Notes under the pieces: model-generated
Seen by the model: only the letters and a program-made list of their open reading frames with translations
Told to the model about the DNA's origin: nothing
Database searches by the model: none
Source: Hydrocarboniphaga effusa AP103
GTDB taxonomy: Bacteria; Pseudomonadota; Gammaproteobacteria; Nevskiales; Nevskiaceae
Assembly (NCBI RefSeq): GCF_000271305.1
Contig: NZ_AKGD01000002.1
Span: forward strand, 558,001-622,000
Length of the DNA stretch: 64,000 nt
Reading direction: 5' to 3'
Made by a program: the position numbers and the translations under genes
Part shown: positions 28,001-36,519 of the stretch, in pieces
Numbering within the stretch: position 1 is the first letter of the stretch
How the letters are laid out: each line of letters opens with the position of its first letter

Positions 28001-29105
28001 AAGTGACGACCACGCTCTGGCGCGAGTCGATCGTCAGCGTGCCGTTGGCCGCGCCGTTGCCGGAGACGTCGATCGTCGGAACCGGCGGCAATGCGACCGA
28101 GATCGGCGTGCGCGCAACATGAATCACGTTGCCTTCGATGCTGATGCTGCCGCCCGCGACGCCGGCCGCTCCAGCCGAAGCGTCGAGCCGTCCGTGCACG
28201 TCGACACCGCCTTCGTCGCCGCCCGACAGGATGATGCGTCCCTCGCGGCTTTCGAGCGAACGCGCGCGCACCAGGCCGCTCTGGTTGACGACCTGCTCGA
28301 AGTAGTCGGTCTGCCCGATCGCGCGCATGACCACCTGTCCGCCGTCGGCCTGCAACGAACCGGAGTTTGAGACCGTGGCGGTGGTGAACAGGAAGGCGCC
28401 ATCGACGCTGAGCTGCGTGAGTCCGTCGCCTTCGAAATCGAGCGTGACGTTGCGCGCGCCACCCATGGCGATGGTGCCGCGGTCGGCGGTGATGCTGCCC
28501 TCGTTGGAGGCGCTGCCGATCAACGCAGCGGTGCCGCCGCCGTTGACGACGATGTTGCCGCGATTGGTCACCTCGCGCGTGCTCTCGTCATCGACCGCGA
28601 CGAAACGGAAGCTTCCGCTGTCGACGCCGGCGTTGAAATCGGCATTGCTGATGTCGAGCGTGGACGCGACCAGTCCGCCGACGTTGACGCTGGACCCCGG
28701 TGCGAACAGCACGCCCGCGGTGTTGACCAGGAAGACCCGTCCGTTGGCGGTGAGGCTGCCGGAAATCGTCGATGGATCGCCCCCCGCGAGCACGCGATTG
28801 AGCGTGACCGAATTGGCGCCGAGCGCCTGGATGAAGTCGACGCTGTAGCCGGCGTCGATCGAGAAGCCGGCCCAGTCGATGATCGCGCCACGCGTCGACT
28901 GGTTGATGGTCATCGCGTTGCCGGCCTGGTTGATCGTCGCGCCGCCACTGACCACGGTGCCGCCGTTGGGCAGCGGGTCGGCATGCAGGGCAGGCGAGGC
29001 GAACATCGCGATCGCCGTTGCGATCGCGGTGCGACGCGGCGTGAAGACGCCATGCGAGTACGGACGGCGGACGATCGGGCGCTGAGCGTGATTTCGTGCG
29101 GACAT
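25026..29105 (-). CDS. Two-partner secretion exoprotein (TpsA, filamentous haemagglutinin-like) with MBG repeats
   Basis: A 1359-residue secreted beta-helix protein. The start at 29105 gives an extended signal peptide (positively charged first 25 residues, then ATAIAMFASPALHAD). The TPS domain follows: GGATINQAGNAMTINQ, AGFSIDAGYSVDFIQ, TLNRVLAGGDPSTISG, NGRVFLVNTAGVLFAPGSSV. The middle is a long repetitive right-handed helix. The C-terminal third has four MBG-type repeats of about 80 residues, each with a REYGLANP-like and a GFRNGDTLASATTG-like core, and a short tail with three cysteines. No toxin domain is visible, so adhesion or matrix function is more likely than contact-dependent inhibition. 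It is last in the CHAT-tpsB-tpsA unit. Confidence 0.92.
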   Translation of the reverse strand: MSARNHAQRPIVRRPYSHGVFTPRRTAIATAIAMFASPALHADPLPNGGTVVSGGATINQAGNAMTINQSTRGAIIDWAGFSIDAGYSVDFIQALGANSVTLNRVLAGGDPSTISGSLTANGRVFLVNTAGVLFAPGSSVNVGGLVASTLDISNADFNAGVDSGSFRFVAVDDESTREVTNRGNIVVNGGGTAALIGSASNEGSITADRGTIAMGGARNVTLDFEGDGLTQLSVDGAFLFTTATVSNSGSLQADGGQVVMRAIGQTDYFEQVVNQSGLVRARSLESREGRIILSGGDEGGVDVHGRLDASAGAAGVAGGSISIEGNVIHVARTPISVALPPVPTIDVSGNGAANGTLTIDSRQSVVVTSAATNNVEYGDGNSYVLDGSLNTALDSASRIDIISREGQINIDQDVALRRTVDGDAVSLNFDAARAFFGGINNDGDPSAWSLVADRGAIDLSVNAQSSVLINEAQIVTNGGNIRLTSVDSNSEALDIVTSALDTRVGQSDANASGDIILSGQGADAGTRIAGSDLLVSSGEIRIGGRVNDLATADTPPGVAIGYDGEGRTSRIHAVDGNITITGVGGNDGYGVSLEDSQVVSENGRVDIAGNSQTLGVYMLGKGQQTLVIGGGGVVLRGTSGADGVGITTEADVVLQSDTAIALLADSGSSFEFAPETTIRSASTINLRPGGVDSDGDRYDATGRNITINGDGGFTIDNALLALLDAPNIVIGSNAHAGSITVADDVELNRNLTLQNTTGGIGLDASVDLGDNVLALASAGDIVQTAGGITAHSLLAISTNGSVRLDSATNQIQPNTLAGSAAGDFVYVNANSVGIGSVNANGFNAGSNTPSALTAGGISAGGNVFVQNLLGNLILNGDVSGTQIDLVSAGIFDNAAGASVNPTAAARIWAANFTGENRGGLAGSNLYNCAYGSCGASSATSGVSYIYAYQPTLTIVIGNATREYGLANPVFTYSIGGLVNGDTEASALSGGPTTAATIASNVGNYSIISGFASSQGYALAVSPGVLAIIPATLTYVADPYSREYGLANPVFTGGVTGFRNGDTLASATTGALAFTSPAGAGANVGSYAINGGGLSAGNYVFAQAAGNASALAITPALLTYVANAVSREYGLDNPLLGGTVTGLRNGDTLASATTGSLSWTTGATAASNVGNYAINGSGLSAGNYTFTQAAGNATALTVVQATLTYVANEAASFVGGPVPTLSGTVVGFRNGDTLGTATTGELSFTTQAGSSSGPGAYAITGSGLDSQNYRLVQSAANFTSYRVAPVVVLPAVAEVIDLPETDLYGNNLSVVTAICASSLGDAVSVGGADSLAQDWSLLRVKPNLSSCVDTQKKNSCSAGF

Positions 29106-29134
29106 GGATTCAGACCTCGCGGCTTCGCGAATCG

Positions 29135-30757
29135 TCAAAAGGATTTCTGCAGCTGGAACAGCCAGCGCGGTTCGTGGTCGCTGCCTTCGGCGAGCGGAGG
29201 CTCGCCCTTGTCGCGCCAGGCCACCGAGGTGGTGATGAAGAAGTTGCCGATCTGCGACCAGGTCAGGCCCACACCGTAGCCGCTGATGGTGCGTCCGCCA
29301 TCGTTGGCGCCCGCAACACGCTCGAAGACGCTGCCGTGGCCGAGGTCGTAATACGGAAACAAGGTGAACTGGCGCGTGAGGCCGATGCGCCATTCGAGGT
29401 TCGCGACGATGCCGGTATCGGCGAGCAGCTCGCTGTTGGCGTAAGCGCGCACGGTGCCGGCGCCGCCGATGTTGAGCTGTTCGGCCGGATCGAGATTCTT
29501 GCTCGCGACCTGTCCGGCGACGCCGAGGAACAGGTTGTTGCGCGCGAACAGGTATTGAAGTCGGCTGAGCTGGAAATTGAGCTTGAGATAATTGCCTTCG
29601 GTCTGGCGGCCGAAGGCGCTTTGATCGAAGTAGCGCGTGATGTCGTCTTCGATCGTCAGCCGGCCCCAGGTCGCCGACATCGCATGGCTGTTGAATCCGC
29701 CGCCGCCCCAGGCGTCGCGCGCTTCGTAGTTGGTGGCAGCCGAGACGTTGATCAGATGCTTGCGGCTTTCGAGGCCGACCAGCTTGATGTCGTCGTTGAG
29801 CGATTTGTATTCGACGTTGAGTCGCAGCAGGGCGTTTTCGTTGCGCGAGCGGTGGATCGGATAAGTGGCGAACAGATTCGCCACGTCGGCCTTGCCCTCG
29901 GCGTCGAGCACGGAATATTGCCCGCCGAGATCGTATTGCACATGGGCGATGCCGGCGCCGGCGCGCCAGCCGTCATAGCCCACCGGAAGCTCGTAGGCGA
30001 TGCGTCCGAAGGCCAGCGAGGCATCGCTCGAGGCCTGCACGCGCACGTCGAGATTGTCTCCGTTGCCGCTCGGGCTGCCCCAGCGCGCGGTGACGCCGGC
30101 GCGCTCGCGTCCGGTGGCCTTGGTGCCGTCGTTGTCCGCGTCGACGGCGACCTGCCAGCGCTTCTTGGCGCTGATTTCGACCTTGATGTCGGTGGTGCCG
30201 GATTCGCTGCCTTCTTCGAGCGTCGCGTTCGCGCGCACGCCGGGCAAGTCCGAGATCAGCAGCATCGTGCGTTCGTAGACGCGATTGTTGAGCACGCTCT
30301 GAGAGCGCAGCGGCTCGAGCATGGCCTGCACGCGCGATTCGCTGACCGGCGCGTCTTCGGCGATGCGTACGCTGACCTTGCCCACGCGGCCTTCGGTGAC
30401 GTGGATTTCGAGAATGCCGCTCGACAGGTCCTGCACCGGCAACGCGGCGCGAGCGAGGAAGTACGCGTTCTTGCGGTAATAGCGCGTGACCTTCTCGGCC
30501 ATCGCCTGCAGGTCGTCGTAGCTCAGCGGCTTGTTGAACTGATCGTGCAGCAGCCAGCGCAGCGCGCCCGGGTTCACCGCGGTGACGCCGACGAAGCGCA
30601 CGTTCTGGATCACCACGCGTGTCGGGCCGGCGACGCTCGCGGTGGGGTCGCCCGCATTCATCGGACCGGGTGAGGGCTCCTGGGCCGAAGCCGGTGCGAT
30701 CACCGCCAGGCCGCCGACGCCGGCGGCGATCAGGATCAAAGTGCGCGAAACCTTCAT
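29135..30757 (-). CDS. Two-partner secretion outer-membrane transporter (TpsB, ShlB/FhaC family)
   Basis: A 540-residue Omp85-superfamily pore that exports the TpsA protein encoded next to it. A signal peptide (VGGLAVIAPASAQ) precedes two POTRA domains (RVVIQNVRFVGVTAVN; LEIHVTEGRVGKVSVRI) and a 16-strand barrel, with the family VRAYANSE loop motif (compare VRGY/VRAY in FhaC and ShlB) at about residue 440 and a terminal Phe (LFQLQKSF) that suits BAM recognition. The start at 30757 overlaps the stop of the CHAT gene by four bases. It lies 29 bp before tpsA. Confidence 0.93.
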   Translation of the reverse strand: MKVSRTLILIAAGVGGLAVIAPASAQEPSPGPMNAGDPTASVAGPTRVVIQNVRFVGVTAVNPGALRWLLHDQFNKPLSYDDLQAMAEKVTRYYRKNAYFLARAALPVQDLSSGILEIHVTEGRVGKVSVRIAEDAPVSESRVQAMLEPLRSQSVLNNRVYERTMLLISDLPGVRANATLEEGSESGTTDIKVEISAKKRWQVAVDADNDGTKATGRERAGVTARWGSPSGNGDNLDVRVQASSDASLAFGRIAYELPVGYDGWRAGAGIAHVQYDLGGQYSVLDAEGKADVANLFATYPIHRSRNENALLRLNVEYKSLNDDIKLVGLESRKHLINVSAATNYEARDAWGGGGFNSHAMSATWGRLTIEDDITRYFDQSAFGRQTEGNYLKLNFQLSRLQYLFARNNLFLGVAGQVASKNLDPAEQLNIGGAGTVRAYANSELLADTGIVANLEWRIGLTRQFTLFPYYDLGHGSVFERVAGANDGGRTISGYGVGLTWSQIGNFFITTSVAWRDKGEPPLAEGSDHEPRWLFQLQKSF

Positions 30758-32883
30758 TGCTTCACCGTCAGGCGCCAGTTGCCGATCAGGTTGAACGGGG
30801 CCCAGAAAAACGGGTGGGCCATCTTGGGATTGCGCAGCACCGCGAGCTGGGCCTGCTGCATCGAGCCCTGCAGATCGGTGCCGCGCGCGAGTTCGCGATA
30901 CAGCGTGGACATGAGGATCTCGGCCGCATCGTCGGAGACCGGCCACAGCGAGGCGATCAGGCTCGAGCTTCCGGCCGACAGGAACGAGCGCGTGAAGCCC
31001 AGTGTTTCGTCACCGCTGGCGATGCGCCCGAGCCCGGATTCGCAGGCCGACAGCGTGACGATGTCCGCATCGCCGAGCTTGAGGTTGAGCACTTCGTGCG
31101 CTTCGAGAAAGCTCTGCCTGCCGCGCTCGTTGGCGAGCAGGATGCGCGAGTAGAGCGGGTCGACCGTATCGGCCATCGCATGCGCGGCGACGTGGACGAT
31201 GCCGGCACCGGCGGTGGCTTCGCGAAAGCGCGTCTTGGTCGCGTCGGCGCGCAAATAGACGGCCTTGTCGTCGAAGTAGGACGACACCGTTCTGACTTCG
31301 CCTTCGGAGCCCGGCAGGTCGAACTTGGCTTCGATCAGCGGGTTGCCGAATGCGACGAGCTTGTGGCGCGCATGCGGCGGACGCTGCGCGAGCTGGCTGG
31401 CGATCGTGCTCGACGGCGCGATCGAGAGCTTGTTGCGCTCGATCAGATACTGGCCATCGAGTCGCAAGGCCTGGAACGGCAGATAGTGCAGGGGCCCGTG
31501 CGGCACGATCAGCAGGCGCGTCCCGGGCTCGATCGCGAGCGGCTTGAGCAGCAGCTGGCCGATCTGTTCGGCGCCGGAAACCGCCGACTTCTTGCCGTTG
31601 ATGATGGAGCTGCGGAACGCATCGACGACCTGCACGAGATCGCTGCGCGAGAGCGGCAGGCGCGTGGATTTCACCTCGGTGGGGCTCACGCTCCAGGCCA
31701 CGAGCTCGTTGGTCAGCGCATGGAATTCGAGCACGCGCTCGTCGGGGTTCAGCAGCGCCTGCAGCGATCGGATGTCGACCGTGTTCTGCGCATCGGCGAG
31801 CTCGGCGCGGCCACGCACCGCATCGAGCAGGGCGCGCGAGCGGCTGCGTTCCGAGAGCTCGAACGCGCGCTGGCCGTTGCCCAGATCGAGCTGCAGACTG
31901 ATGGCGTTCTCGAACACGTTCTGCACGTCCGAGAACAGGCCCATCCGGATCTCTTCGCTGCGGAACTCGGCGCGCACGCGATCGGCTTCGGTCGCCGCCA
32001 GATCCCAGGCGCTCGCGGCCTCGCTGCGATTGCCGAGCGCGAGGCGGTTGCGTGCGATGCCGTCCTGCGCCCACAGGCGCAGGTACGCCGGATCGCCACC
32101 ATCTTTCATGCCCGCGAGCTGCTCGTAGACCGCGATGGCTTCCTGCGGCTTCTTCTCGGCGGTCAGCAGGCGGGCCTGCGTGCGCAGCAACTGGTTGCGC
32201 AGCGTCGGGTCTTGTTGCGCCGGCACTTCGGCGTAGATGCTGCGCGCACGCGTCAGATCGCCGGCGTCGACGAGCGCGTTGGCGAGCGAGGTCTTGACGA
32301 GCGGGCGGAAGCGATCGGAGCTCGTGCGATCGGCTTGCTCGAAGCTCGCGACGGCCTTGTCGTAGTCGCCACGACGCGTGTAGACGTCGCCGAGAATCTT
32401 GTGCGAAGGCCCGACGACGACCTGCGGATCCTTGGGCTTGTGCTTGAGTGCTTCGAGCGCGAAGCGTTCGGCCTGATCGAGATTGCCGCTGTAGCTGTAG
32501 GCGATGGCGAGATCGCGACTCGCGAGCGCCATGAGGTCTTCGTTGTCGGTGGCGCGGGCCACGTGCAGGGCCTTGCTCGCCGCGCGAATGCTCAGGCGGA
32601 ATTCGCCGCGCTCGGACAGCGCGACCGATTGTCCGCAGTAGGCATAGCCGTCCTGCTTGACGGGTTCGGCGTTGTAGAGCAGGGCGCCTTCGGCCGCGAT
32701 GCCTTCGAGGCTGTCGGCCTCGGCCTGGCGTTCGATGGCCGCGTCGACGGGTTGTTGCTGCGTGCTTTCGGCCGCTGCGAAGGCGTGATGCGCCGATAGC
32801 GTCTGAGCGAACAGTGCTGCGGTGAGCAGCGCGGGCCAGCGCGGTCGGCCTGGGTTGTTTTTTTGAGTGTGAGCGAGGGTCAT
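30754..32883 (-). CDS. TPR-CHAT caspase-like protein, periplasmic
   Basis: A 709-residue protein with a signal peptide (ALLTAALFAQTLSAHHAFA, residues about 18-37), an array of TPR-like helices over residues 80-350, and a C-terminal CHAT domain (about 430-705). The clan CD catalytic pair is intact: His568 in VHVAAHA and Cys614 in LSACESGLG. The start at 32883 is chosen because it opens the signal peptide; an upstream frame from 32958 adds a poor leader. It is the first gene of the operon with tpsB (4-nt overlap) and tpsA, so a periplasmic protease that processes, gates or monitors the exoprotein is the natural inference. CHAT genes next to two-partner secretion genes are seen elsewhere, but their role is not established as far as I know. 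Confidence 0.92.
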   Translation of the reverse strand: MTLAHTQKNNPGRPRWPALLTAALFAQTLSAHHAFAAAESTQQQPVDAAIERQAEADSLEGIAAEGALLYNAEPVKQDGYAYCGQSVALSERGEFRLSIRAASKALHVARATDNEDLMALASRDLAIAYSYSGNLDQAERFALEALKHKPKDPQVVVGPSHKILGDVYTRRGDYDKAVASFEQADRTSSDRFRPLVKTSLANALVDAGDLTRARSIYAEVPAQQDPTLRNQLLRTQARLLTAEKKPQEAIAVYEQLAGMKDGGDPAYLRLWAQDGIARNRLALGNRSEAASAWDLAATEADRVRAEFRSEEIRMGLFSDVQNVFENAISLQLDLGNGQRAFELSERSRSRALLDAVRGRAELADAQNTVDIRSLQALLNPDERVLEFHALTNELVAWSVSPTEVKSTRLPLSRSDLVQVVDAFRSSIINGKKSAVSGAEQIGQLLLKPLAIEPGTRLLIVPHGPLHYLPFQALRLDGQYLIERNKLSIAPSSTIASQLAQRPPHARHKLVAFGNPLIEAKFDLPGSEGEVRTVSSYFDDKAVYLRADATKTRFREATAGAGIVHVAAHAMADTVDPLYSRILLANERGRQSFLEAHEVLNLKLGDADIVTLSACESGLGRIASGDETLGFTRSFLSAGSSSLIASLWPVSDDAAEILMSTLYRELARGTDLQGSMQQAQLAVLRNPKMAHPFFWAPFNLIGNWRLTVKQ

Positions 32884-32953
32884 GGCGGCTCGAGCGTGAG
32901 GCCGCGATCGAGGCGGCTGACCCGGTGCAGAGTAGGTGTGGAGCGGGGGATCG

Positions 32954-32971
32954 CCCATTTGCCGGAATGGG
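32954..32971 (-). promoter_or_regulatory. Inverted repeat upstream of the CHAT operon, possible operator
   Basis: CCCATT-TGCCGG-AATGGG lies about 70 bp upstream of the CHAT start. On the minus strand the outer half reads TACCCATT, which matches the TACYYMT heptamer bound by NarL-type regulators; a NarL-family gene is encoded 350 bp away. Suggestive only. Confidence 0.3.
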
Positions 32972-33057
32972 TAGGCCGTTTGGGGTGTGAGCTGATGTCC
33001 GGTTGGGTGGGTGGAATGCGTTCTTGGTTTGTTGGTTGCTGCTGTTTCAGTTGTGAG

Positions 33058-33264
33058 CTGAGGGTTTTTGGCCTTCCCGGCCGGGGCTTACTTTCTTTGC
33101 TCCTGCAAAGAAAGTAAGCAAAGAAAGCAGGCCCCGAAGTCCGCGCCCGTTCGTCGTTGCACGACGAACGTGACTTTCGCGTAGCGAAAGTGCGTCACCA
33201 GGCCCTACTTTCTTTGCAGGAGCAAAGAAAGTAGGGCCCGACCGGCGAGGTCGAGAGCTCTCAG
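33058..33264. repeat. Inverted-repeat element copy 3, complete and without cargo
   Basis: A compact 207-bp copy running from CTGAGGGTTTTTGGCC to GAGAGCTCTCAG. It contains three nested hairpins: the 13-bp ACTTTCTTTGC-type stem in each arm and a central 9-bp stem (CGTTCGTCG-TTGCA-CGACGAACG). No tRNA is enclosed, so it may show the empty form of the element. It occupies the gene-free region between the CHAT and NarL-type genes; the left flank is extremely G/T-rich. Confidence 0.85.
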
Positions 33265-33321
33265 TGAAGAGCAGGCTTCAGAAGAAATCGCGCGAGGCAA
33301 TCCAGTAAAGCTGGATCAAGA

Positions 33322-33978
33322 CTAAATCCCTTCCAGCTTCCGCGAAGCCACCACCGCCTCAGTCCGATTCCGCACGTTCAAAGCGCGATAAATCGCCGCG
33401 AGATGAATCTTCACCGTGCCCTCGCTGATGCCGAGATCGCGCGCGATCAGCTTGTTCGGCTTGCCCTGCGACAGCAGCCGCAGCACGTCGACCTGACGCT
33501 CGGTCAGAATCCGCCGCAGGCTGTCGATGCTCTCCGGCGACGCCACGGCCGGCGCAGCGACCGGCGCCGCGGCGCTGACTTGCCCGAGCATCATCGGCGG
33601 AATGTAGACACCGCCCGACAGCACCAGGCGCACGGCCGAGAGCATCACGTCGGGTGAATAGGCCTTGGGAATGAAGCCGAGCACGCCGAGGTCGAGCAGC
33701 CGGCGCATGAGGTCGGCGTCCTCGCTGCCCGACAGCACCACCACGGGCAGGGCCGGATGTTCCTTGCGCACCTGTTCGATGTGGCTCAGGCCGTTGGCTC
33801 CGGGGATCGACAGATCGAGCAGGGCCAGGCCGTAGTCCACGTCGGCCTTGGCGAGCACGTTCATGAGCTCCTGGGCCGTCATCGCCACGGTGAAGTCGAC
33901 CGACTCGGCCAGCTCGGTCATTTTGAGCTTGACGCCTTCGATGACCAGACGATGGTCGTCTGCGATCAGAACGTGCAC
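33322..33978 (-). CDS. NarL/FixJ-family response regulator
   Basis: A 218-residue two-component regulator. The receiver domain (1-120) has acidic residues in IADDH, phospho-acceptor Asp55 (LALLDLSIPG) and Lys105 (FIPKAYSP); after an Ala-rich linker the LuxR-type HTH (150-215) contains LTERQVDVLRLLSQGKPNKLIA and SEGTVKIHLAAIYRALNV, intact. The start is a GTG at 33978 with AAGGG upstream. It is divergent from the GumN-like/tssK operon over 162 bp, so it is well placed to control T6SS block two. No histidine kinase is adjacent; either of the two hybrid kinases in the window could feed it. Confidence 0.92.
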   Translation of the reverse strand: MHVLIADDHRLVIEGVKLKMTELAESVDFTVAMTAQELMNVLAKADVDYGLALLDLSIPGANGLSHIEQVRKEHPALPVVVLSGSEDADLMRRLLDLGVLGFIPKAYSPDVMLSAVRLVLSGGVYIPPMMLGQVSAAAPVAAPAVASPESIDSLRRILTERQVDVLRLLSQGKPNKLIARDLGISEGTVKIHLAAIYRALNVRNRTEAVVASRKLEGI

Positions 33979-34044
33979 GGAACGCCCTTTGTTTTTCTAA
34001 TGGGGTGATGGGCCGACCATAACGGCTAGCCGGCATCGGAGCAA

Positions 34045-34083
34045 TTACGCCTTATGGCCGGCCCGAGGGTATAGACCCGACGG
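34045..34083. promoter_or_regulatory. Candidate regulatory sites in the divergent region before the GumN-like/tssK operon
   Basis: Two short motifs shared with other promoters here: TTACGCCTTATGG (34045-34057), like CTACGCCCTATTG in the OmpA/binding-protein divergent region (21478-21490), and CCGACGG (34077-34083), ending 58 nt before the start codon, like CCGTCGG before tssF (56 nt) and CCGGCGG before tssB (55 nt). The second block seen in tssF and tssB is not clearly present. Confidence 0.3.
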
Positions 34084-34140
34084 GCTATGGTTTGCCGCTG
34101 GTCTCATGCGGAAGATGGCGCCGGTTCGAGAACCGCGACC

Positions 34141-35079
34141 ATGCCAACGAACTTCCGCCTCCTGCTCATCGCCGCCCTGCTGTCCGCCAGCCCGATCTGC
34201 GGTGCGAGCGTGGACGATAGTGCCGCGCCGCTCTGGCGCGGCTGGCGCGGCGTGCTGTTTCGCGTCACGCCGCCGATCACGGTGGCGAGCACCGATGCAA
34301 AGGCCGAGCAGCCGGCGCCGAGCTTTCTGTTCGCGAGCATTCACTACGGCTCGCTCGACGAGCTCGACATCGACCCCGACCAGCTGCGCGATGTGCTCGC
34401 CTCCACCGGAACGCTCGTCGACGAAAGCGCCTCGGGCGCGAGCTTCGACGCCGAGTCCGATCGCCATCGCTTCCTCGCTCCGCCGATCACGCTGCCGACG
34501 CTGATCGGCAGCAAGGCCTTCGACAATCTGGTGCTGCTGATGCCGGAGCTGCCGGTCGAGCGACTGAGCCGGCTCAAGCCCTGGGTGGTGCTGTCGGTGC
34601 TCGAGTCGCGCGGCGAGATCGCGAGCGACGGCAACCTCGATCACCAGATCGCACGCTGGGCCGACGAGGCCGGGCTGCGCCGCGTGCATCTCGAAACGCT
34701 GGCCGACCAGATGCGTGCGCTCGACTGCGTCTCGGAGCGCGAGCAGGCGCAGATTCTCGAGCGCCGCATCGAAGCGCCCTGGGTGCTCAAGGAGCAGTCG
34801 GTGCGCGTGCTCGGCTATTACCGCAATCGCGATCTGCCGGCCTGGATGGACGAGGTCGATGCGATGGTCGGGCTCGATCCGGTGACCAAGCTCATCGAAT
34901 CGCGTGCACGCGATTGCCTGCTCACCGACCGCAACAACCGCTGGATCTCGCAACTCGACGCACTGCTGCGCAGCGGCCGCTGCTTCGTCGCCGTCGGAGC
35001 CTTGCACCTGACCGGCGAAGCCGGATTGCTCGCACAACTCGCGCAACGCGGCTACAGCGTCAGCGCCGAACCCCTCTGA
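34141..35079 (+). CDS. TraB/GumN-family protein at the tssJ position of the T6SS operon
   Basis: A 312-residue exported protein with signal peptide (FRLLLIAALLSASPICGA). TraB/GumN features include ASIHYGSLDELDIDP near residue 63, an extended helical middle part, DGNLDHQIARWADEAG, and a C-terminal GALHLTGEAGLLAQLAQRGY, the usual end of this family. Related proteins resemble metalloproteases of the Tiki type, but activity in bacteria is uncertain. It lies 24 bp before tssK, the slot where the outer-membrane lipoprotein tssJ normally sits. It has no lipobox, so it is not a TssJ homologue in disguise. Confidence 0.82.
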   Translation: MPTNFRLLLIAALLSASPICGASVDDSAAPLWRGWRGVLFRVTPPITVASTDAKAEQPAPSFLFASIHYGSLDELDIDPDQLRDVLASTGTLVDESASGASFDAESDRHRFLAPPITLPTLIGSKAFDNLVLLMPELPVERLSRLKPWVVLSVLESRGEIASDGNLDHQIARWADEAGLRRVHLETLADQMRALDCVSEREQAQILERRIEAPWVLKEQSVRVLGYYRNRDLPAWMDEVDAMVGLDPVTKLIESRARDCLLTDRNNRWISQLDALLRSGRCFVAVGALHLTGEAGLLAQLAQRGYSVSAEPL

Positions 35080-35103
35080 GCTGCCGCACATGACGGAATC
35101 ACG

Positions 35104-36516
35104 ATGAGCGACTCGACACACTCGGTCTTCTGGGGGCAAGGCGCCTTCCTCACGCCGCAGCATCTGCAGCGGCAGGATGCCTATCACACCGCGCATGCGC
35201 TGCGCCTGCAGCGGCTCGTCAGCGCGTATCCGTGGGGCTTCGAAGCGCTCGCGCTGCGCGAAGAAGCGCTCGCGAGCGGCATCGCCGACGTCTCGCGCTT
35301 CACGCTGTGGACGCGCAACGGCCTGCGCATCGAAGGCGGCTCGGCGAGCAGCGGAAACGCGCGCATGGCCGAGCGCAATCTGGCGACGCTGAGCGCCACC
35401 AGCGGCGTGCCGATCTCGCTGTATCTGGTGCTCTCGAACGAGCAGGGCGTGGTGGGCTCCGGGCGCAACGAGAACGGTCGCTTGCCGAGCCGGCATCAAC
35501 TCGAAACCGTCGCGGTCGATGATCCCTTCGACCCGCAATCGCCCGCGGTCGAAGTCGATTTCGTGCGCTACCAGCTGTCGATGATCACCTCGCTCGACGA
35601 GAACGCGCAGGCGATCCTGCAAGGCAGCGAGTCCTACAAGTTCGCCGAGCTGCTGCCGAACGGGCCCGGCCGCTACAAGCTGTCGAACGATTACGTGCCG
35701 CCCGGCGTCGTGCTCGGCGCGAGCGCCAACCTGCTGCGCTGGACGCACAGCTTTCGCGATCTGCTGGTCTCCAAGGGCCAGGATTTCTCGGCGATCAAGC
35801 GCCAGCGCGGCATCCGCGCGGCCTCGACGAGTGCGCAGGAGGTGATGCGCGTGCTCATGATGCAGACCTTCGGCCGCTACATTCCGCTGTTGCAGGAGGC
35901 GGTGCGGATTCAGCGTGTTTCGCCGTATGCGCTGTACTCGACGCTGCGCCAGCTGGTCGCCGAGTTCTCGGTGTTCTCCGAAGAGATTTCGTACTTCGGT
36001 GGCTTGCAGGACAAGCTCGACACCGAGCTGCCGGCGTACGATCACGACGATCTGCGCCGCTGCTTCCAGCTGGCTTACGCGCGTGCGGAGCAGCTCATCA
36101 AGGCGCTCACGGTGGGCGCCGAAGTGGGTATCTCTCTGGTCTACGACGGCCGTTTCTACAAGGCCGAAATTCCGCAGAACCTGTTCGAGTCGGACAAGAC
36201 GCGTTTTTATCTCGCGATCGAATCGGAGACGCGCGGAGCCGACCTGTCGCAGCGGCTTTCTCGCACCGGAAAAATTTGCACGGTCGAGGAAATGCCGCGC
36301 CTGCTGCAGGCCGCGCTGTTCGGTCTCAAGATCGATCTGCTGCCGGTGCCGCCCGAAGAGCTGCCGCAGAAGACGCCGAACACGACCTACTTCCAGATCG
36401 ATACCGCGCACAACTTCTGGCAGATGATCAAGCAGCGCCGCAACATCGCGGTGTTCTCCGATCTGCCATCGGATGGAACGGTCATGAAGATCTATCCCGT
36501 CGGCGCGGAGGAATAG
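35104..36516 (+). CDS. tssK: T6SS baseplate subunit TssK (ImpJ/VasE)
   Basis: A 470-residue trimeric adaptor that links the baseplate wedges to the TssJLM membrane complex. The family N-terminus is clear (VFWGQGAFLTPQHLQRQD), as are RWTHSFRDLLVSKG in the middle, and RLLQAALFGLKIDLLPVPPEELPQ and YFQIDTAHNFWQMIKQ near the C-terminus (quoted here in pieces). Full length. It is followed after 3 bp by tssL, the usual order. Confidence 0.96.
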   Translation: MSDSTHSVFWGQGAFLTPQHLQRQDAYHTAHALRLQRLVSAYPWGFEALALREEALASGIADVSRFTLWTRNGLRIEGGSASSGNARMAERNLATLSATSGVPISLYLVLSNEQGVVGSGRNENGRLPSRHQLETVAVDDPFDPQSPAVEVDFVRYQLSMITSLDENAQAILQGSESYKFAELLPNGPGRYKLSNDYVPPGVVLGASANLLRWTHSFRDLLVSKGQDFSAIKRQRGIRAASTSAQEVMRVLMMQTFGRYIPLLQEAVRIQRVSPYALYSTLRQLVAEFSVFSEEISYFGGLQDKLDTELPAYDHDDLRRCFQLAYARAEQLIKALTVGAEVGISLVYDGRFYKAEIPQNLFESDKTRFYLAIESETRGADLSQRLSRTGKICTVEEMPRLLQAALFGLKIDLLPVPPEELPQKTPNTTYFQIDTAHNFWQMIKQRRNIAVFSDLPSDGTVMKIYPVGAEE

Positions 36517-36519
36517 GCC

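Noticed and set aside
25026..29105. Contact-dependent inhibition toxin (CdiA)
   Set aside because: No VENN-type motif or toxin C-terminus and no immunity gene; the end carries MBG repeats and a short Cys-containing tail.
33058..33264. Insertion sequence or CRISPR array
   Set aside because: No transposase, no regular spacer pattern; the hairpins belong to the dispersed inverted-repeat element.
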